Shown one piece after another: positions 33,183-42,136 of a DNA stretch of 64,000 nucleotides. The notes beneath the pieces were generated by a model. The model was not told the DNA's origin. It worked only from the letters and a program-made list of their open reading frames with translations, and searched no databases. Position 1 is the stretch's first letter. Every line of letters begins with the position of its first letter. The position numbers and the translations under genes were made by a program. The stretch lies in contig OZ220688.1 of NCBI GenBank assembly GCA_965116445.1, forward strand, positions 682,001 to 746,000, in the 5' to 3' direction. Source of the DNA: Multivorans sp965116445. GTDB taxonomy: Bacteria; Acidobacteriota; Thermoanaerobaculia; Multivoradales; Multivoraceae.

Positions 33183-34388
33183 GTGGGCGAGGGGAAGGTT
33201 GTAACGGAGGCGGCCGGGCTTTACGTCCACGTCCCGTTCTGTTCGGCGATCTGTCCTTACTGTGACTTCGCGGTGGCGCGGGGTGGAGCGGCGGATACAG
33301 AGCGGTTTGTCGAGGCCGTGCTGGCTGACATCGATCGCTGTGGTTCCGGTGGGCGCGAAGGGGGCTGGACGGGTGAGGCTGCTCGCTTCGAGGCCCTTCG
33401 GTTCGACACCGTGTATCTCGGCGGCGGGACGCCGTCGGCGCTTGGCCTGGAGCAGCTTGAGGCGGTTTGCTTGCGACTCGATGGGGTGTTTGACATCGAC
33501 GACGGAGCTGAATGGACGATCGAGGTGAACCCGGAGGACGCGTCGCCGGAGTCGCTGGCGGGATGGCGGGAACTCGGCTTCGATCGGATCAGTCTCGGAC
33601 TCCAGGCTCTGGACGATAGGGCACTGCGGTTTCTGGGCCGACGTCATGACGCGGCGGAGGCAAGGGCAAGTGTCGGTCGGGCGCGGGAGGCGGGCTTCCG
33701 GTCGGTGTCGATCGATCTGATCTATTCGCTGCCCGGGTTCGACGCGGATTGGTGGCTTCGTACCGTCGACGAGGCGGCTGTGCTCGGGGCGGATCACCTC
33801 TCCTGCTACGAACTGACGATCCACGACGGGACGCCGTTCGGGCGCCGGCGGGATGCGGGCAGGCTGCGGGAGACCGGGGAGGACGAGCGGGCCGCGAACT
33901 TCGTCGTGACGCATCGCCGCCTGGGAGGACTGGGCTACGAGGGGTACGAGGTCTCGAACTTTGCGCGGAGCGAGGCGGACCGGAGTCGGCACAACCGGAA
34001 GTACTGGCGGCACGTGCCCTACCTGGGGCTCGGACCGTCCGCGCACTCGTTCGACGGGCGGCGCCGTTCGTGGAACATCGCGCCATGGAAGCGCTGGTGC
34101 GATGCGGTGGACGGCGGCAGGTCCCCGGTCGCGGATGTCGAGCAACTGACGGACCGTGATCTGCTGCTCGAGGCCGTGATGATGGGACTCCGCCAGCGCT
34201 CCGGTGTCGACTGCGCGGCGCTCGAGGAGCGGTTTGGGTTCGATCCTGCCGTGGGGAACACTCCGCAGATCGAAGCGTGGGAACGGGCAGGCTGGCTACG
34301 GATCACCGGGCGTCGGCTGCAACCGACCCTCGAGGGGATGGCCCGTGCCGATCGTTTGGCGGCGGAGTGGGAGTTGCCTGAGAACTAG
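33183..34388 (+). CDS. hemW: radical SAM heme chaperone HemW
   Basis: 401 residues. The radical SAM cluster motif CSAICPYC gives Cys20, Cys24 and Cys27 (CX3CX2C). Other HemW features are GLYVHVPFC at the start, TVYLGGGTPSAL, EWTIEVNPEDAS, RISLGLQALDDRALRFLGRRH, HLSCYELTIHDGTPF, GYEGYEVSNFAR, HNRKYWRHVPYLGLGPSAHSF and a C-terminal winged-helix-like HemN_C domain. It is named for heme handling and not for coproporphyrinogen oxidation, because HemW lacks the fourth Cys typical of HemN. The GTG at 33183 gives a short non-conserved lead. Confidence 0.92.
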   Translation: MGEGKVVTEAAGLYVHVPFCSAICPYCDFAVARGGAADTERFVEAVLADIDRCGSGGREGGWTGEAARFEALRFDTVYLGGGTPSALGLEQLEAVCLRLDGVFDIDDGAEWTIEVNPEDASPESLAGWRELGFDRISLGLQALDDRALRFLGRRHDAAEARASVGRAREAGFRSVSIDLIYSLPGFDADWWLRTVDEAAVLGADHLSCYELTIHDGTPFGRRRDAGRLRETGEDERAANFVVTHRRLGGLGYEGYEVSNFARSEADRSRHNRKYWRHVPYLGLGPSAHSFDGRRRSWNIAPWKRWCDAVDGGRSPVADVEQLTDRDLLLEAVMMGLRQRSGVDCAALEERFGFDPAVGNTPQIEAWERAGWLRITGRRLQPTLEGMARADRLAAEWELPEN

Positions 34389-34425
34389 CGCGGCGGGGGA
34401 GAACTCCCAGAGGCCGGCGCTTTGC

Positions 34426-34464
34426 GCCGGATGCCGGCCAGAAGGCCGGCGCACCCAGTTGTTG
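34426..34464. repeat. REP-like palindrome (copy 4)
   Basis: GCGCCGGATGCCGGCCAGAA then GGCCGGCGCACCCAGTTGTTG. It has a longer stem than copy 3 (GCCGGCC/GGCCGGC). It lies between the convergent ends of hemW and the TPR gene, where it could also attenuate read-through. Confidence 0.78.
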
Positions 34465-34470
34465 TCCGCG

Positions 34471-36117
34471 CTAGCGGAAGACCGAGGCGTCGAGTTCCAC
34501 GTCGGCGCTCTGCCACGCCTTCCGGAAGCGCTGACCGGCTTCTTCCGCCTCGTCCGTGCGGTCCTGGGCGCGCAGAGCCTCCGCGAGCCCGAACAGGGAC
34601 CAGCCGTTGTGCGGGTTGTGCTCCAGGTCCTGGCGGTAGACGGCCTCGGCTTCCCGGGCCTGGCCGGCTTCGAGCAGCACGGCGCCGAGCGAGTGGCGCA
34701 CCGGGTAGTGGAAGGCCGGCGGCTCGGCGTAGCGCAGGCCGTCCTGGAGCGCCACGGCGGATCGCATCTCCGCGATCGCGCGCTCGGAGCGCCCCTTCGC
34801 GGCGTGGATCTCGCCGGCCACGAGGTGCTCGGTGAGGCGAACGAGATCGGTCGCCTGGGCGAAGGAGATGCGGATTTCGGCCAGTTCGGGGTTGCGCCGC
34901 AGCTTGCCGAGTGTCTTCAGGTGCTTCCTGGCGGCCTTGACGTCGCCGGTGGCCGCCGCGGCGAGGCCCTGGGCGTAGCGCCACATCGCGTTCTGGAAGG
35001 CTTGGCCGACCGGCGGTTGCGGGGTGTCCAGGATCTCGTGCCAGCGGCCAAACCGAACACGGGCGAACAGCGGAGTGGCCAGGTAGTTCTGCAGGAAGGC
35101 GAGGCTGGAAGCCATCTCCACGGGAACTTCTTCGGCCAGCTCATCGGCGCTCTCGATCGCGAGTTCGGAGCGGCCGCCGAACGTCGCCGACGCCCACAGG
35201 AAGTGGATGTTGTGGGGGTAGTAGGCCACCGGGTAGAGCCCCTGGGCGTTGCACTGGGCGATGTAGTCCAGATCGGCGGCGATCGCGCGCTGGTTCGAGT
35301 CGACGGCGTCGTCGTAGCGGCCCACGCGAATGTAGATGTGGGCCGGCATGTGCACGAGGTGTCCGGCGGAGGGCATCAGCTTGCCCAGGGCGTCGGCGCT
35401 GGGCTCGGCGAGCTGGGGCTCGCGGGCCTCCATCAGGTGGATGTAGTAGTGATGCGCGCCCGGGTGACGGGGATGATCGGCGATCACCCGCTCGAGCAGT
35501 TCCTTCGCTTCGACCGTCCCGGGCTGCGGCTTGGCGCCGCGCCAGTAGTCCCACGGCATTGTGTTCATGATCGCCGCGGCGTGCAGGGTGGCCGGTTCCG
35601 GATCGTCGGGGAACTGCCCGGCTACCTCCGCGATGGCCTCGACCCAGGCCGCGTCCAGCGCTGCGCGGTCGGCGTCTTCGTCGGTCGAGTAGCGGCTGGC
35701 GAGCGCGTCGATCAGGGCCTGCTCGCGCTCGCTGGCGCTGTCGCGCCGGTCCTGAGCCTGCTTCAGGCTGTCCAGCGCCTGGAGTTCGCGCTCGCGCGGC
35801 ATCCCGTCGTTCAGGTTGCGGCCGAGGGCCAGAGCCTTGCCCCAGTGCGGCATCGGCGCTTCCGGGTCGAGCCGTGCCGCTTCCTTGAAGGCGCGCACGG
35901 CCTCTGCGTGGTTGAAGGCGTAGACGAGCCGCAGGCCCTGGTCGAAGAAGCGTTGCGCTGCTTCCGACGAGGTCGTGATCGCGTAGTGAAGGTCGCCGAG
36001 GCCCTCGAGCATCGGCGCAAGCGGTTCGTCGGCCGCCCCGAGGGCTGGGGCTGCGGCCAACGCGGCGAAGATCAAGGGGGCGACGACGGGATTTCGACGG
36101 AATCGACCATTCAGCAT
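34471..36117 (-). CDS. TPR-repeat exported protein
   Basis: 548 residues. An N-terminal signal (FRRNPVVAPLIFAALAAAPALGAADEP) precedes helical repeats throughout. TPR-like units include AQRFFDQGLRLVYAFNHAEAVRAFKEAARLDPEAPMPHWGKALALG, HLVHMPAHIYIRVGRYDDAVDSNQRAIAADL, and the final VRHSLGAVLLEAGQAREAEAVYRQDLEHNPHNGWSLFGLAEALRAQ. The conserved His-rich GAHHYYIHLMEA and MPAHIYIR motifs are shared by a widespread family of secreted TPR proteins of unknown role. The start at 36117 (MLNGRFRRN) is chosen so that the signal peptide is N-terminal and the gene does not run into the divergent ddl. Confidence 0.82.
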   Translation of the reverse strand: MLNGRFRRNPVVAPLIFAALAAAPALGAADEPLAPMLEGLGDLHYAITTSSEAAQRFFDQGLRLVYAFNHAEAVRAFKEAARLDPEAPMPHWGKALALGRNLNDGMPRERELQALDSLKQAQDRRDSASEREQALIDALASRYSTDEDADRAALDAAWVEAIAEVAGQFPDDPEPATLHAAAIMNTMPWDYWRGAKPQPGTVEAKELLERVIADHPRHPGAHHYYIHLMEAREPQLAEPSADALGKLMPSAGHLVHMPAHIYIRVGRYDDAVDSNQRAIAADLDYIAQCNAQGLYPVAYYPHNIHFLWASATFGGRSELAIESADELAEEVPVEMASSLAFLQNYLATPLFARVRFGRWHEILDTPQPPVGQAFQNAMWRYAQGLAAAATGDVKAARKHLKTLGKLRRNPELAEIRISFAQATDLVRLTEHLVAGEIHAAKGRSERAIAEMRSAVALQDGLRYAEPPAFHYPVRHSLGAVLLEAGQAREAEAVYRQDLEHNPHNGWSLFGLAEALRAQDRTDEAEEAGQRFRKAWQSADVELDASVFR

Positions 36118-36172
36118 GGGATCAGCGTAGCAGTCGGGAAGCCGGTTACGATCCGCGGTCAGGGGGACTGAA

Positions 36173-37186
36173 GTGGCTCGTATCGCAGTGCTCACCGGCG
36201 GGTCGACACCCGAGCGGACGGTCGCTCTCGCCGGTGCCTCTCAGGTGGCCGCAGCCTTGCGCGGCAGGGGCCACGAGGTCGCCGTGTTCGACACGGTCGA
36301 ACCGGCGGCGCTCGACCGCGACCTGGAACGGGAGCGGTTGGGCCAGGTCGTCGGCAGCAGGCCGCCGTCGCTTCAGGAACTGCGGGCGCTGGCCGAGCGG
36401 GAGGATCTCGAGGCCCTGCTGGCGGAGGGCGGCCTTGCCGAGTGTGACGCCGTGTTCCTGGTCCTGCATGGCCGCCAGGGAGAAGGCGGCGAAGTCCAGG
36501 CGCTGCTGGAGAAGGCCGGCGTTCCGTTTACGGGGAGCGCGGCTTCGGAAAGCCGCTTGGCGATGGACAAGGACCGGAGCAAGAAGCGATTCAAGGCTGC
36601 GGGCATCCCGACTCCCGACTGGGCCATGTGGCCGGTGTCGGCCGAGGAAGTGGAGGCGCTCGGGCTTCCGCTCGTGGTCAAGCCGTCGCGCGTCGGCTCT
36701 ACGGTCGGTCTGTCGGTCGTTCGCCAAGTGCGGGACCTGGACGCGGCGGTGGGCCAGGCCCTTACCTTCGATGAACAGGTGTTGCTTGAGCGTTTCGTGG
36801 GCGGCGGCGAGTACACCGTCGGCGTGCTCGAAGGGCAGGCCCTCGCGGTGGGTGAGATCGTGCCGCCGGGAGAGATCTTCGACTACCACAGCAAGTACAC
36901 GCCGGGAATGGCCGAGGAGCTCTTCCCGGCCAGAATCGACGGCGAACTCACGGAGCGTCTGCGCACGCTCGGGCTCGCCGCGCACCGGGCGCTCGGCCTG
37001 CGGGACTTCTCGCGCGTCGACTTCCGGCTGGATGCCGCCGGCGAGCCATACTGCCTCGAAGTGAACACTCTCCCCGGCATGACGAAGACCAGCCTGTTGC
37101 CGCAGTCGGCCGCGGTGGTCGGGATCGGTTTCGATGAGCTCTGTGAGCGGATGAGCCGCCTGGCTCTGCCCCGCGGTTCCCGTTAG
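36173..37186 (+). CDS. ddl: D-alanine--D-alanine ligase
   Basis: 337 residues of the ATP-grasp fold: GGSTPERTVALAGASQVAAAL (N-terminal substrate loop; usual GGxSxEhxVSl), VFLVLHGRQGEGGEVQALLEKAGVPFTGS, PLVVKPSRVGSTVGLSVV (ATP-binding), DYHSKYTPGMAEELFPARI (omega loop; family YxxKY), DFSRVDFRLD and EVNTLPGMTKTSLLPQSAA (Mg ligands). It joins two D-alanines for peptidoglycan synthesis in the cytoplasm. It starts with GTG at 36173 after AGGGGGAC. It is isolated from other cell-wall genes here; a 24-base gap separates its stop from the convergent metB stop. Confidence 0.94.
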   Translation: MARIAVLTGGSTPERTVALAGASQVAAALRGRGHEVAVFDTVEPAALDRDLERERLGQVVGSRPPSLQELRALAEREDLEALLAEGGLAECDAVFLVLHGRQGEGGEVQALLEKAGVPFTGSAASESRLAMDKDRSKKRFKAAGIPTPDWAMWPVSAEEVEALGLPLVVKPSRVGSTVGLSVVRQVRDLDAAVGQALTFDEQVLLERFVGGGEYTVGVLEGQALAVGEIVPPGEIFDYHSKYTPGMAEELFPARIDGELTERLRTLGLAAHRALGLRDFSRVDFRLDAAGEPYCLEVNTLPGMTKTSLLPQSAAVVGIGFDELCERMSRLALPRGSR

Positions 37187-37210
37187 CCGGGGCTCCGCCC
37201 GCACTGCTTC

Positions 37211-38398
37211 TTAGCCGACCGAGGCGGCGGACCTCGGCCGGTTCAGAACCCGGTCGAGCGCCCCACGCAGGTCGGCCACCAGGTCGTCCGCGTGCTCGAT
37301 TCCGATCGAGAGTCGCAGAAGCTGGTCGCTGATGCCGGCCGTGGCCCTTGCTTCCGCCGTCATCGAGGCGTGGGACATCGTGGCCGGGTGGGAGATCAGG
37401 CTCTCGACGCCACCGAGGGACTCGGCGAGCGACAGGCAGCTGAGGTTCGAGACGACGACCGCCAGGTCCTCCGAATCTCCGGCGACCTCGAAACTGGCCA
37501 TCGCGCCGAAGCCGTCCTGCTGGCGCCTGGCGATCTGGTGGCCCGGATGGCCCGGCAGGCTCGGGTGGAAGACCCGCTCCACGGCCGGATGCTCGTTCAG
37601 CATCTCGACCACGGCGAGCGCGTTCTCCTCGTGGCAACGCAGACGGCTGTGCAGGGTGCGCAGGCCGCGAAGCGTGAGGTAGCTGTCGAAGGGCGATCCG
37701 GTCAGTCCCATCGTGGTCGCCCACTCGTGGAAAAACTCCTGGAGCTCCTCCGTGGCCGCGATGACCGCGCCGCCGATCACGTCGCTGTGACCGTTCAGAT
37801 ACTTGGTCGTCGAGTGGACCACGATGTCGGCGCCCCACTCGATCGGCCGCTGGAGTGCGGGAGACATGAACGTGTTGTCCGCTACGACCAGCGCGCCGAC
37901 CCGTTTCGCGTGCCGGCAGACGGCTTCCAGATCGGTGATCCGGAGCAGCGGGTTGCTCGGCGTTTCGACCAGGACGAGCTTCGGGCGTGAAGCGATCGCG
38001 GCGGCCATCGACTCCGCGTCCGTCAGGTCGACGAACTCGACTTCGAGGAGGCCGCGCTGCCGGTAGCGATCGAAGAGCCGGAACGTGCCGCCGTAGCAGT
38101 CGTGCGCGGCGACGACCCGGTCCCCCGGGTCCAGCAGTTGACAGACGAGGGTCACCGCTGCCATGCCGGAGGCTGTCACGATCGCGCCGTGACCTCCCTC
38201 GGCCTCCGCCAGCGCGTCGGCGAGGGCGGAGCGGGTTGGATTGCCGTCGCGGGTGTAGTCGTACTGGCGCTTGCCGTCCAGCCCGTCGAAGGTGAAGTTG
38301 GCGGACAGGTACAGCGGCGGGACGACCGCGCCGTGTTGCGTGTCGGTGGCGATCGCCGCACGCGCGGCGCGGGTTGCCGGGGCGTGGCGCTTTGTCAT
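37211..38398 (-). CDS. metB: cystathionine gamma-synthase / O-succinylhomoserine sulfhydrylase family enzyme
   Basis: 395 residues of the Cys/Met-metabolism PLP family. The PLP lysine is Lys199 in HSTTKYLNGHSDVIGG; QYDYTRDGNPTRSALADALAEAEGG and ASGMAAV bind substrate and cofactor phosphate; ETPSNPLLRITDL and VADNTFMSP are signature segments. The C-terminal ESLGGVESLISHPATMSHASM is typical of cystathionine gamma-synthase. It makes cystathionine (or homocysteine directly) in methionine synthesis. The upstream SAM-I riboswitch confirms a methionine-pathway role. The exact acceptor (succinyl- or acetylhomoserine; cysteine or sulfide) cannot be told from sequence. Confidence 0.88.
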   Translation of the reverse strand: MTKRHAPATRAARAAIATDTQHGAVVPPLYLSANFTFDGLDGKRQYDYTRDGNPTRSALADALAEAEGGHGAIVTASGMAAVTLVCQLLDPGDRVVAAHDCYGGTFRLFDRYRQRGLLEVEFVDLTDAESMAAAIASRPKLVLVETPSNPLLRITDLEAVCRHAKRVGALVVADNTFMSPALQRPIEWGADIVVHSTTKYLNGHSDVIGGAVIAATEELQEFFHEWATTMGLTGSPFDSYLTLRGLRTLHSRLRCHEENALAVVEMLNEHPAVERVFHPSLPGHPGHQIARRQQDGFGAMASFEVAGDSEDLAVVVSNLSCLSLAESLGGVESLISHPATMSHASMTAEARATAGISDQLLRLSIGIEHADDLVADLRGALDRVLNRPRSAASVG

Positions 38399-38528
38399 GT
38401 GAGTCTCCGGTCGAGAAGGGGGTTGGGTGGTTCCGTTGTGCGCGGAACGGATTCAACGCTCTCTCGAGAAGACTTCTACGGAGAGTGAACCGGAGGAGGC
38501 GCCGAAACCGCTGGCGCGGCTTCGTTGA

Positions 38529-38652
38529 CTCATCTCTCGACAAGTCCCGCCCGAGAGCGGAGCTTCCGTAGGAGTTGGCACCTCCCAGGGTTGCGAAGCC
38601 CCGGTGGTTGCCCCGGCGTCGACGGGCCTGTCCCTCAGCCGGTCTCGATGAG
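38529..38652 (-). promoter_or_regulatory. SAM-I (S-box) riboswitch upstream of metB
   Basis: Read on the minus strand from 38652: P1 strand CTCATCGAGA, then GAGGGACAGGCCCG, then GCCGGGGCAACC, a P3 hairpin, GAGGTGCCAACTCC, the P4 stem, and the closing P1 strand TCGAGAGATGAG at 38529. These match the S-box consensus blocks (GAGGGA-GGCCC, GGCAACC, GGTGC-AA-TCC) in order, with P1 closing. About 130 bases separate it from the metB ATG; they hold a TCCGTT/AACGGA hairpin (38431-38450 region) and the ribosome site GGAG, but no T-run, so control may be translational. SAM binding should switch metB off. Confidence 0.9.
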
Positions 38653-38843
38653 TGCTCCGACCACGGAGGACCGCGCCGAAGCGAAGCCATCGTAACAGAC
38701 CGCGCTGCAGCGGTTTGACCTGGCCCGGTGCTATGCTGCCCGTTAGCCCCACTGACTTGAATTCCGGCGGAAACGCCGTTCGATTTTTCTTGACTCGGTT
38801 GCCGCACTTCCGTTCCGGATGTGCGGAAAAAAGGAGGCACTGG

Positions 38844-41800
38844 ATGAGGAACTTTGTTGGTTGGACCCGGGTGGTTGCGCTTCTCGCGTTGGCCCTCGCA
38901 CTCGGCGTTACCGGAGCATGGGCGCAGGCCACCGGACAATTGAGCGGCTTCGTCACGGATGACGAGGGCGGCGCCCTGCCGGGCGTCAGCGTCACGGTGA
39001 CGAATGTCGCCACGAATCAGTCGCGCCTGGTGATGACCGGCCAGGACGGATACTTCGCGGCGCCGCTGCTGGCGCCGGGCGACTACAACGTGACGGCGGC
39101 GCTTGAGGGCTTCGTCCAGTTGAGCCGGGAAGGCGTGCGGGTCACCGTCGCCGAAACCGCCCGGATCAGCATGTCGCTGGCGGTCGGCGAGTTCTCTGAG
39201 ACGATGACGGTCACCGGCGAGACGCCCCTGATCGAGACCTCGAACGCCACCCTGGGCATCGTCGTGGACGAGGCGAAGATCGTCCAGCTGCCTCTCAACG
39301 GCCGGAACTTCACCCAGTTGGGGACGTTGATCCCGGGCGTGGTCGAACCTCCGGCGCGCCTGGGCGGGGCGCGCGGCGACGCGGACGCCGCGATTCACGG
39401 CTTTGGCGCCGCCACCGCCGGCTTCAGCGTGAACGGCGTGCGCAGCCAGTCGAACAACTTCCTGCTCGACGGCGCCGCGAACAACGACACGTTCAACACC
39501 GGCTTCGTCGTCCGTCCGCCGCCGGACGCGATCGAGGAGTTCAAGATCCTGACTCACTCCTACACGGCGGAGTACGGGCGCAACGCCGGTTCGATCGTGA
39601 ACGTGGTGACGAAGTCGGGCGGCAACAGCCTCCGGGGGAGTGTCTGGGAGTTCAACCGCGACGATTCGTTCGAGTCGCGGAACTACTTCTCGCCGCCCGA
39701 CCAGGAGAAGCCGACCCTCGCGCAGGACCAGTTCGGCGGCACGATCGGCGGTCCGATGATGACGGACCGGCTGTTCGGCTTCGGCTACTACGAGGGCTTC
39801 CGCAACACCCGCGGCACGACCCAGAACATCGCGGTCATGTCCGCCGCCGAGCGGATGGGCGACTTCTCGGGCGGCGGCACGATCATCGACCCGATGACCG
39901 GCGAGCCCTTTCCGGGCAACGTGATCCCGGCCGACCGGCTGAGCCCGATCGCGACCAGGCTGATCAGCGACTTCATGCCGCTTCCGAACGCCGGTGGCCG
40001 GTACATCGCGTCGCCGGACGTGACGGACGACCGCGACCAGTTCGGGCTTCGCCTGGACTACCGGATCACCGACTCGCAGAACGTTCTGCTACGCGCTCTC
40101 AGGAGCACCTCGGACCGCTTCGAGCCGCCCACGGTGCGGCCGATCGGCAACACCGCGGCGTCGACGCTCGAGGACTACATGCTGTCCCACACCGCCACGG
40201 TGGGGTCGAACGTCTTCAACCAGGTGCGTTACGTGACGAGTGCGATCGACGCGGAGCCGGTCGTGACCAGCGGCATCACGAACTCCGAGTACGGCATCAA
40301 CTTGCCGAACATCAACGAGCTGGCCGTCGGCCTGCCGCAGTTTTCCATCTCGGGCTTCCCGAGCCTGGGCGACCGCAATCAGCCCTTCGTCAAGCGGGAG
40401 AACGAGGTCGAGCAGCTCACGGAGGACCTCACGATCCTGCGCGGCAGCCACACGATCAAGACCGGCGTCGATGTCCGCAACGAGAAGATGTTCATCGGTT
40501 TCATCAACCGGCCGAACGGCGACTTCGTGTTCAGGGGTACGCACACCGGCAGTGCCGCGGCCGACTTTCTGCTCGGGTTGCCCGCCTTCATCCGGACCGC
40601 GGTGCCGGGCGCCGACTCGATCAACGAGGGCGACGGCTGGCTGTACTCCGGGTACATCCAGGACGAAATCCGGGTCACACCGCGGATGACGCTGAATCTC
40701 GGTCTCCGGTACGAACTGGCTGAGCCCTTCGAGGACAGCGGCGACGGGCTGAACAGCTTCCGGCCGGGCCAGCAGTCGACGCGCTTTCCCGACGCGCCGA
40801 CCGGTCTGGTGTACCCGGGAGACGCGGGGGTGCCCGCGGGGACGTACGACACGGACTCGAACAACTTCGCGCCGCGGCTGGCGATGGTCTGGGACCCGGA
40901 GGGCAACGGCCGTTCGAGCCTCCGTCTGGGTTGGGGGCTGTTCTTCGACAGCCTGCCGGGTCAGGGTGACTTCTTCCAGAACTCGGTCCTGGCGCCGCCG
41001 TTCAACCCCCTCGTCCAGCTCAACGCGCCGCCCAACGAGGTGACCCTCGCGGACCCGCTGGCGAACCTCACGGGCGGCCCGACGAGGTTCCCGCCGGGGA
41101 TCATCTTCATCGGATGGGGTGAGCACTTCACGACTCCGAACTACCAGCACTACAACCTCACGTATCAGCGTCAACTCGGGCAGAGCATCGGCGTCGAGGT
41201 TGGCTGGGTCGGGTCGCGGGGCCGGAACCTGCCCATCTTCATGGAGGTCAACCCACGGGTCGTCGAGCCCGGCCAGACCACGCTGGGGCCGCGCACGTTC
41301 TCGGCCTTCAGCTTGGTGCGGCCGACCTTCACGGTGGCGAAGTCCTGGTACGACGCGATTCAGGCCAGCGTGCGGATGCGGCCTACCCGCGGTCTCAACT
41401 TCCTCTTCTCGTACACCTACGGCGAATCGGAGGACCACGTCTCGGGGCTCAACATCGGCGGAGAGGAGCGGCCGATCATTCCGGTAGACTTGGAGCGGCT
41501 GAGCTCGATCGAACAGGCGCTCGAGCGTGAACGCGGCCCGTCGCTGTTCGATGTCCGGCAACGCCTGGTGCTCAGCTTCGGCTACGACCTGCCGTCGCTC
41601 GAGAACAGCAGCGCCTTCACGCGCGGACTGTTCGGCAACTGGCAGTTGAACGGCATCCTGCAGTTCCAGACCGGCTATCCGTTCCCGATCCGGGTCCGTG
41701 GCGACGACATCCGGGGTTTGACCTCGCGTCCGGACCAGGTCTGCGACCCGAACGAGGGCGCGCCCAGAACGGTTGGCCAGTGGTTCAACACGGAGTGCTT

Positions 41801-42083
41801 CGTGCCGCTGAGCCTGGCCGAAACGGCGACGCGGCGCGGCAACGCGGACCGCAACATCCTCCGCGGTCCGGACTTCGAGCGCGTCGACCTGTCGCTGATC
41901 AAGAACATTCCGGTCGGCGGCGACGACCGGTCGCTGCAGCTTCGGATCGAGGCGTTCAACGTCTTCGACCGGGTCAACTTCGCCCAGCCGGGCAACCGGA
42001 TCGGCGACCGGGACTACGGCGTGATCACCGCGACGAACGGCGACGGAAGGATCCTCCAGCTCGGCGTCAAGTACAACTTCTGA
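38844..42083 (+). CDS. TonB-dependent receptor, Oar-like with carboxypeptidase-regulatory domain
   Basis: 1079 residues. A signal peptide ends ...VTGAWAQA. A CarboxypepD_reg/Cna-B-like domain follows (GQLSGFVTDDEGGALPGVSVTVTNVATNQ...YNVTAALEGF, about 30-110), then a TonB plug (LPLNGRNFTQLGTLIPGV, VNGVRSQSNNFLLDGAANND, PPPDAIEEFKILTHSYTAEYGRNAG) and a long outer-membrane barrel ending in LQLGVKYNF with the terminal Phe expected for BAM insertion. These large Oar-like receptors are abundant in Acidobacteriota and take up oligosaccharides or peptides, or bind matrix. The ATG at 38844 follows AAGGAGG. The 191 bases between riboswitch and gene contain TTGACT at 38790-38795 but no good -10 box. Confidence 0.93.
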   Translation: MRNFVGWTRVVALLALALALGVTGAWAQATGQLSGFVTDDEGGALPGVSVTVTNVATNQSRLVMTGQDGYFAAPLLAPGDYNVTAALEGFVQLSREGVRVTVAETARISMSLAVGEFSETMTVTGETPLIETSNATLGIVVDEAKIVQLPLNGRNFTQLGTLIPGVVEPPARLGGARGDADAAIHGFGAATAGFSVNGVRSQSNNFLLDGAANNDTFNTGFVVRPPPDAIEEFKILTHSYTAEYGRNAGSIVNVVTKSGGNSLRGSVWEFNRDDSFESRNYFSPPDQEKPTLAQDQFGGTIGGPMMTDRLFGFGYYEGFRNTRGTTQNIAVMSAAERMGDFSGGGTIIDPMTGEPFPGNVIPADRLSPIATRLISDFMPLPNAGGRYIASPDVTDDRDQFGLRLDYRITDSQNVLLRALRSTSDRFEPPTVRPIGNTAASTLEDYMLSHTATVGSNVFNQVRYVTSAIDAEPVVTSGITNSEYGINLPNINELAVGLPQFSISGFPSLGDRNQPFVKRENEVEQLTEDLTILRGSHTIKTGVDVRNEKMFIGFINRPNGDFVFRGTHTGSAAADFLLGLPAFIRTAVPGADSINEGDGWLYSGYIQDEIRVTPRMTLNLGLRYELAEPFEDSGDGLNSFRPGQQSTRFPDAPTGLVYPGDAGVPAGTYDTDSNNFAPRLAMVWDPEGNGRSSLRLGWGLFFDSLPGQGDFFQNSVLAPPFNPLVQLNAPPNEVTLADPLANLTGGPTRFPPGIIFIGWGEHFTTPNYQHYNLTYQRQLGQSIGVEVGWVGSRGRNLPIFMEVNPRVVEPGQTTLGPRTFSAFSLVRPTFTVAKSWYDAIQASVRMRPTRGLNFLFSYTYGESEDHVSGLNIGGEERPIIPVDLERLSSIEQALERERGPSLFDVRQRLVLSFGYDLPSLENSSAFTRGLFGNWQLNGILQFQTGYPFPIRVRGDDIRGLTSRPDQVCDPNEGAPRTVGQWFNTECFVPLSLAETATRRGNADRNILRGPDFERVDLSLIKNIPVGGDDRSLQLRIEAFNVFDRVNFAQPGNRIGDRDYGVITATNGDGRILQLGVKYNF

Positions 42084-42087
42084 GGCA

Positions 42088-42135
42088 GCAGCCTGTTGGC
42101 TGCGGGGCTGAGGGGCGGCCTCGAGGGGCCGCGCC
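42088..42135. terminator. two tandem hairpins between convergent genes
   Basis: GCAGCC-TGTT-GGCTGC (42088-42103) and GCGGCC-TCGAGG-GGCCGC (42115-42132, with flanking G/C pairs) lie between the receptor stop and the convergent LAB_N stop. No T-tract follows; they probably limit read-through in both directions. Confidence 0.45.
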
Positions 42136-42136
42136 C

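Noticed and set aside
30630..34145. An 1171-codon minus-strand frame across the second DUF3604 gene and hemW
   Set aside because: Low-complexity antisense shadow; both plus-strand genes have complete catalytic motifs.
34204..36171. A 655-codon plus-strand frame opposite the TPR protein gene
   Set aside because: Antisense shadow typical of G+C-rich DNA; no domain features, while the minus frame has a signal peptide and TPRs.
38711..38737. Promoter TTGACC...TATGCT ahead of the TonB-dependent receptor
   Set aside because: The spacer is only 11 bases, too short for a sigma-70 promoter.
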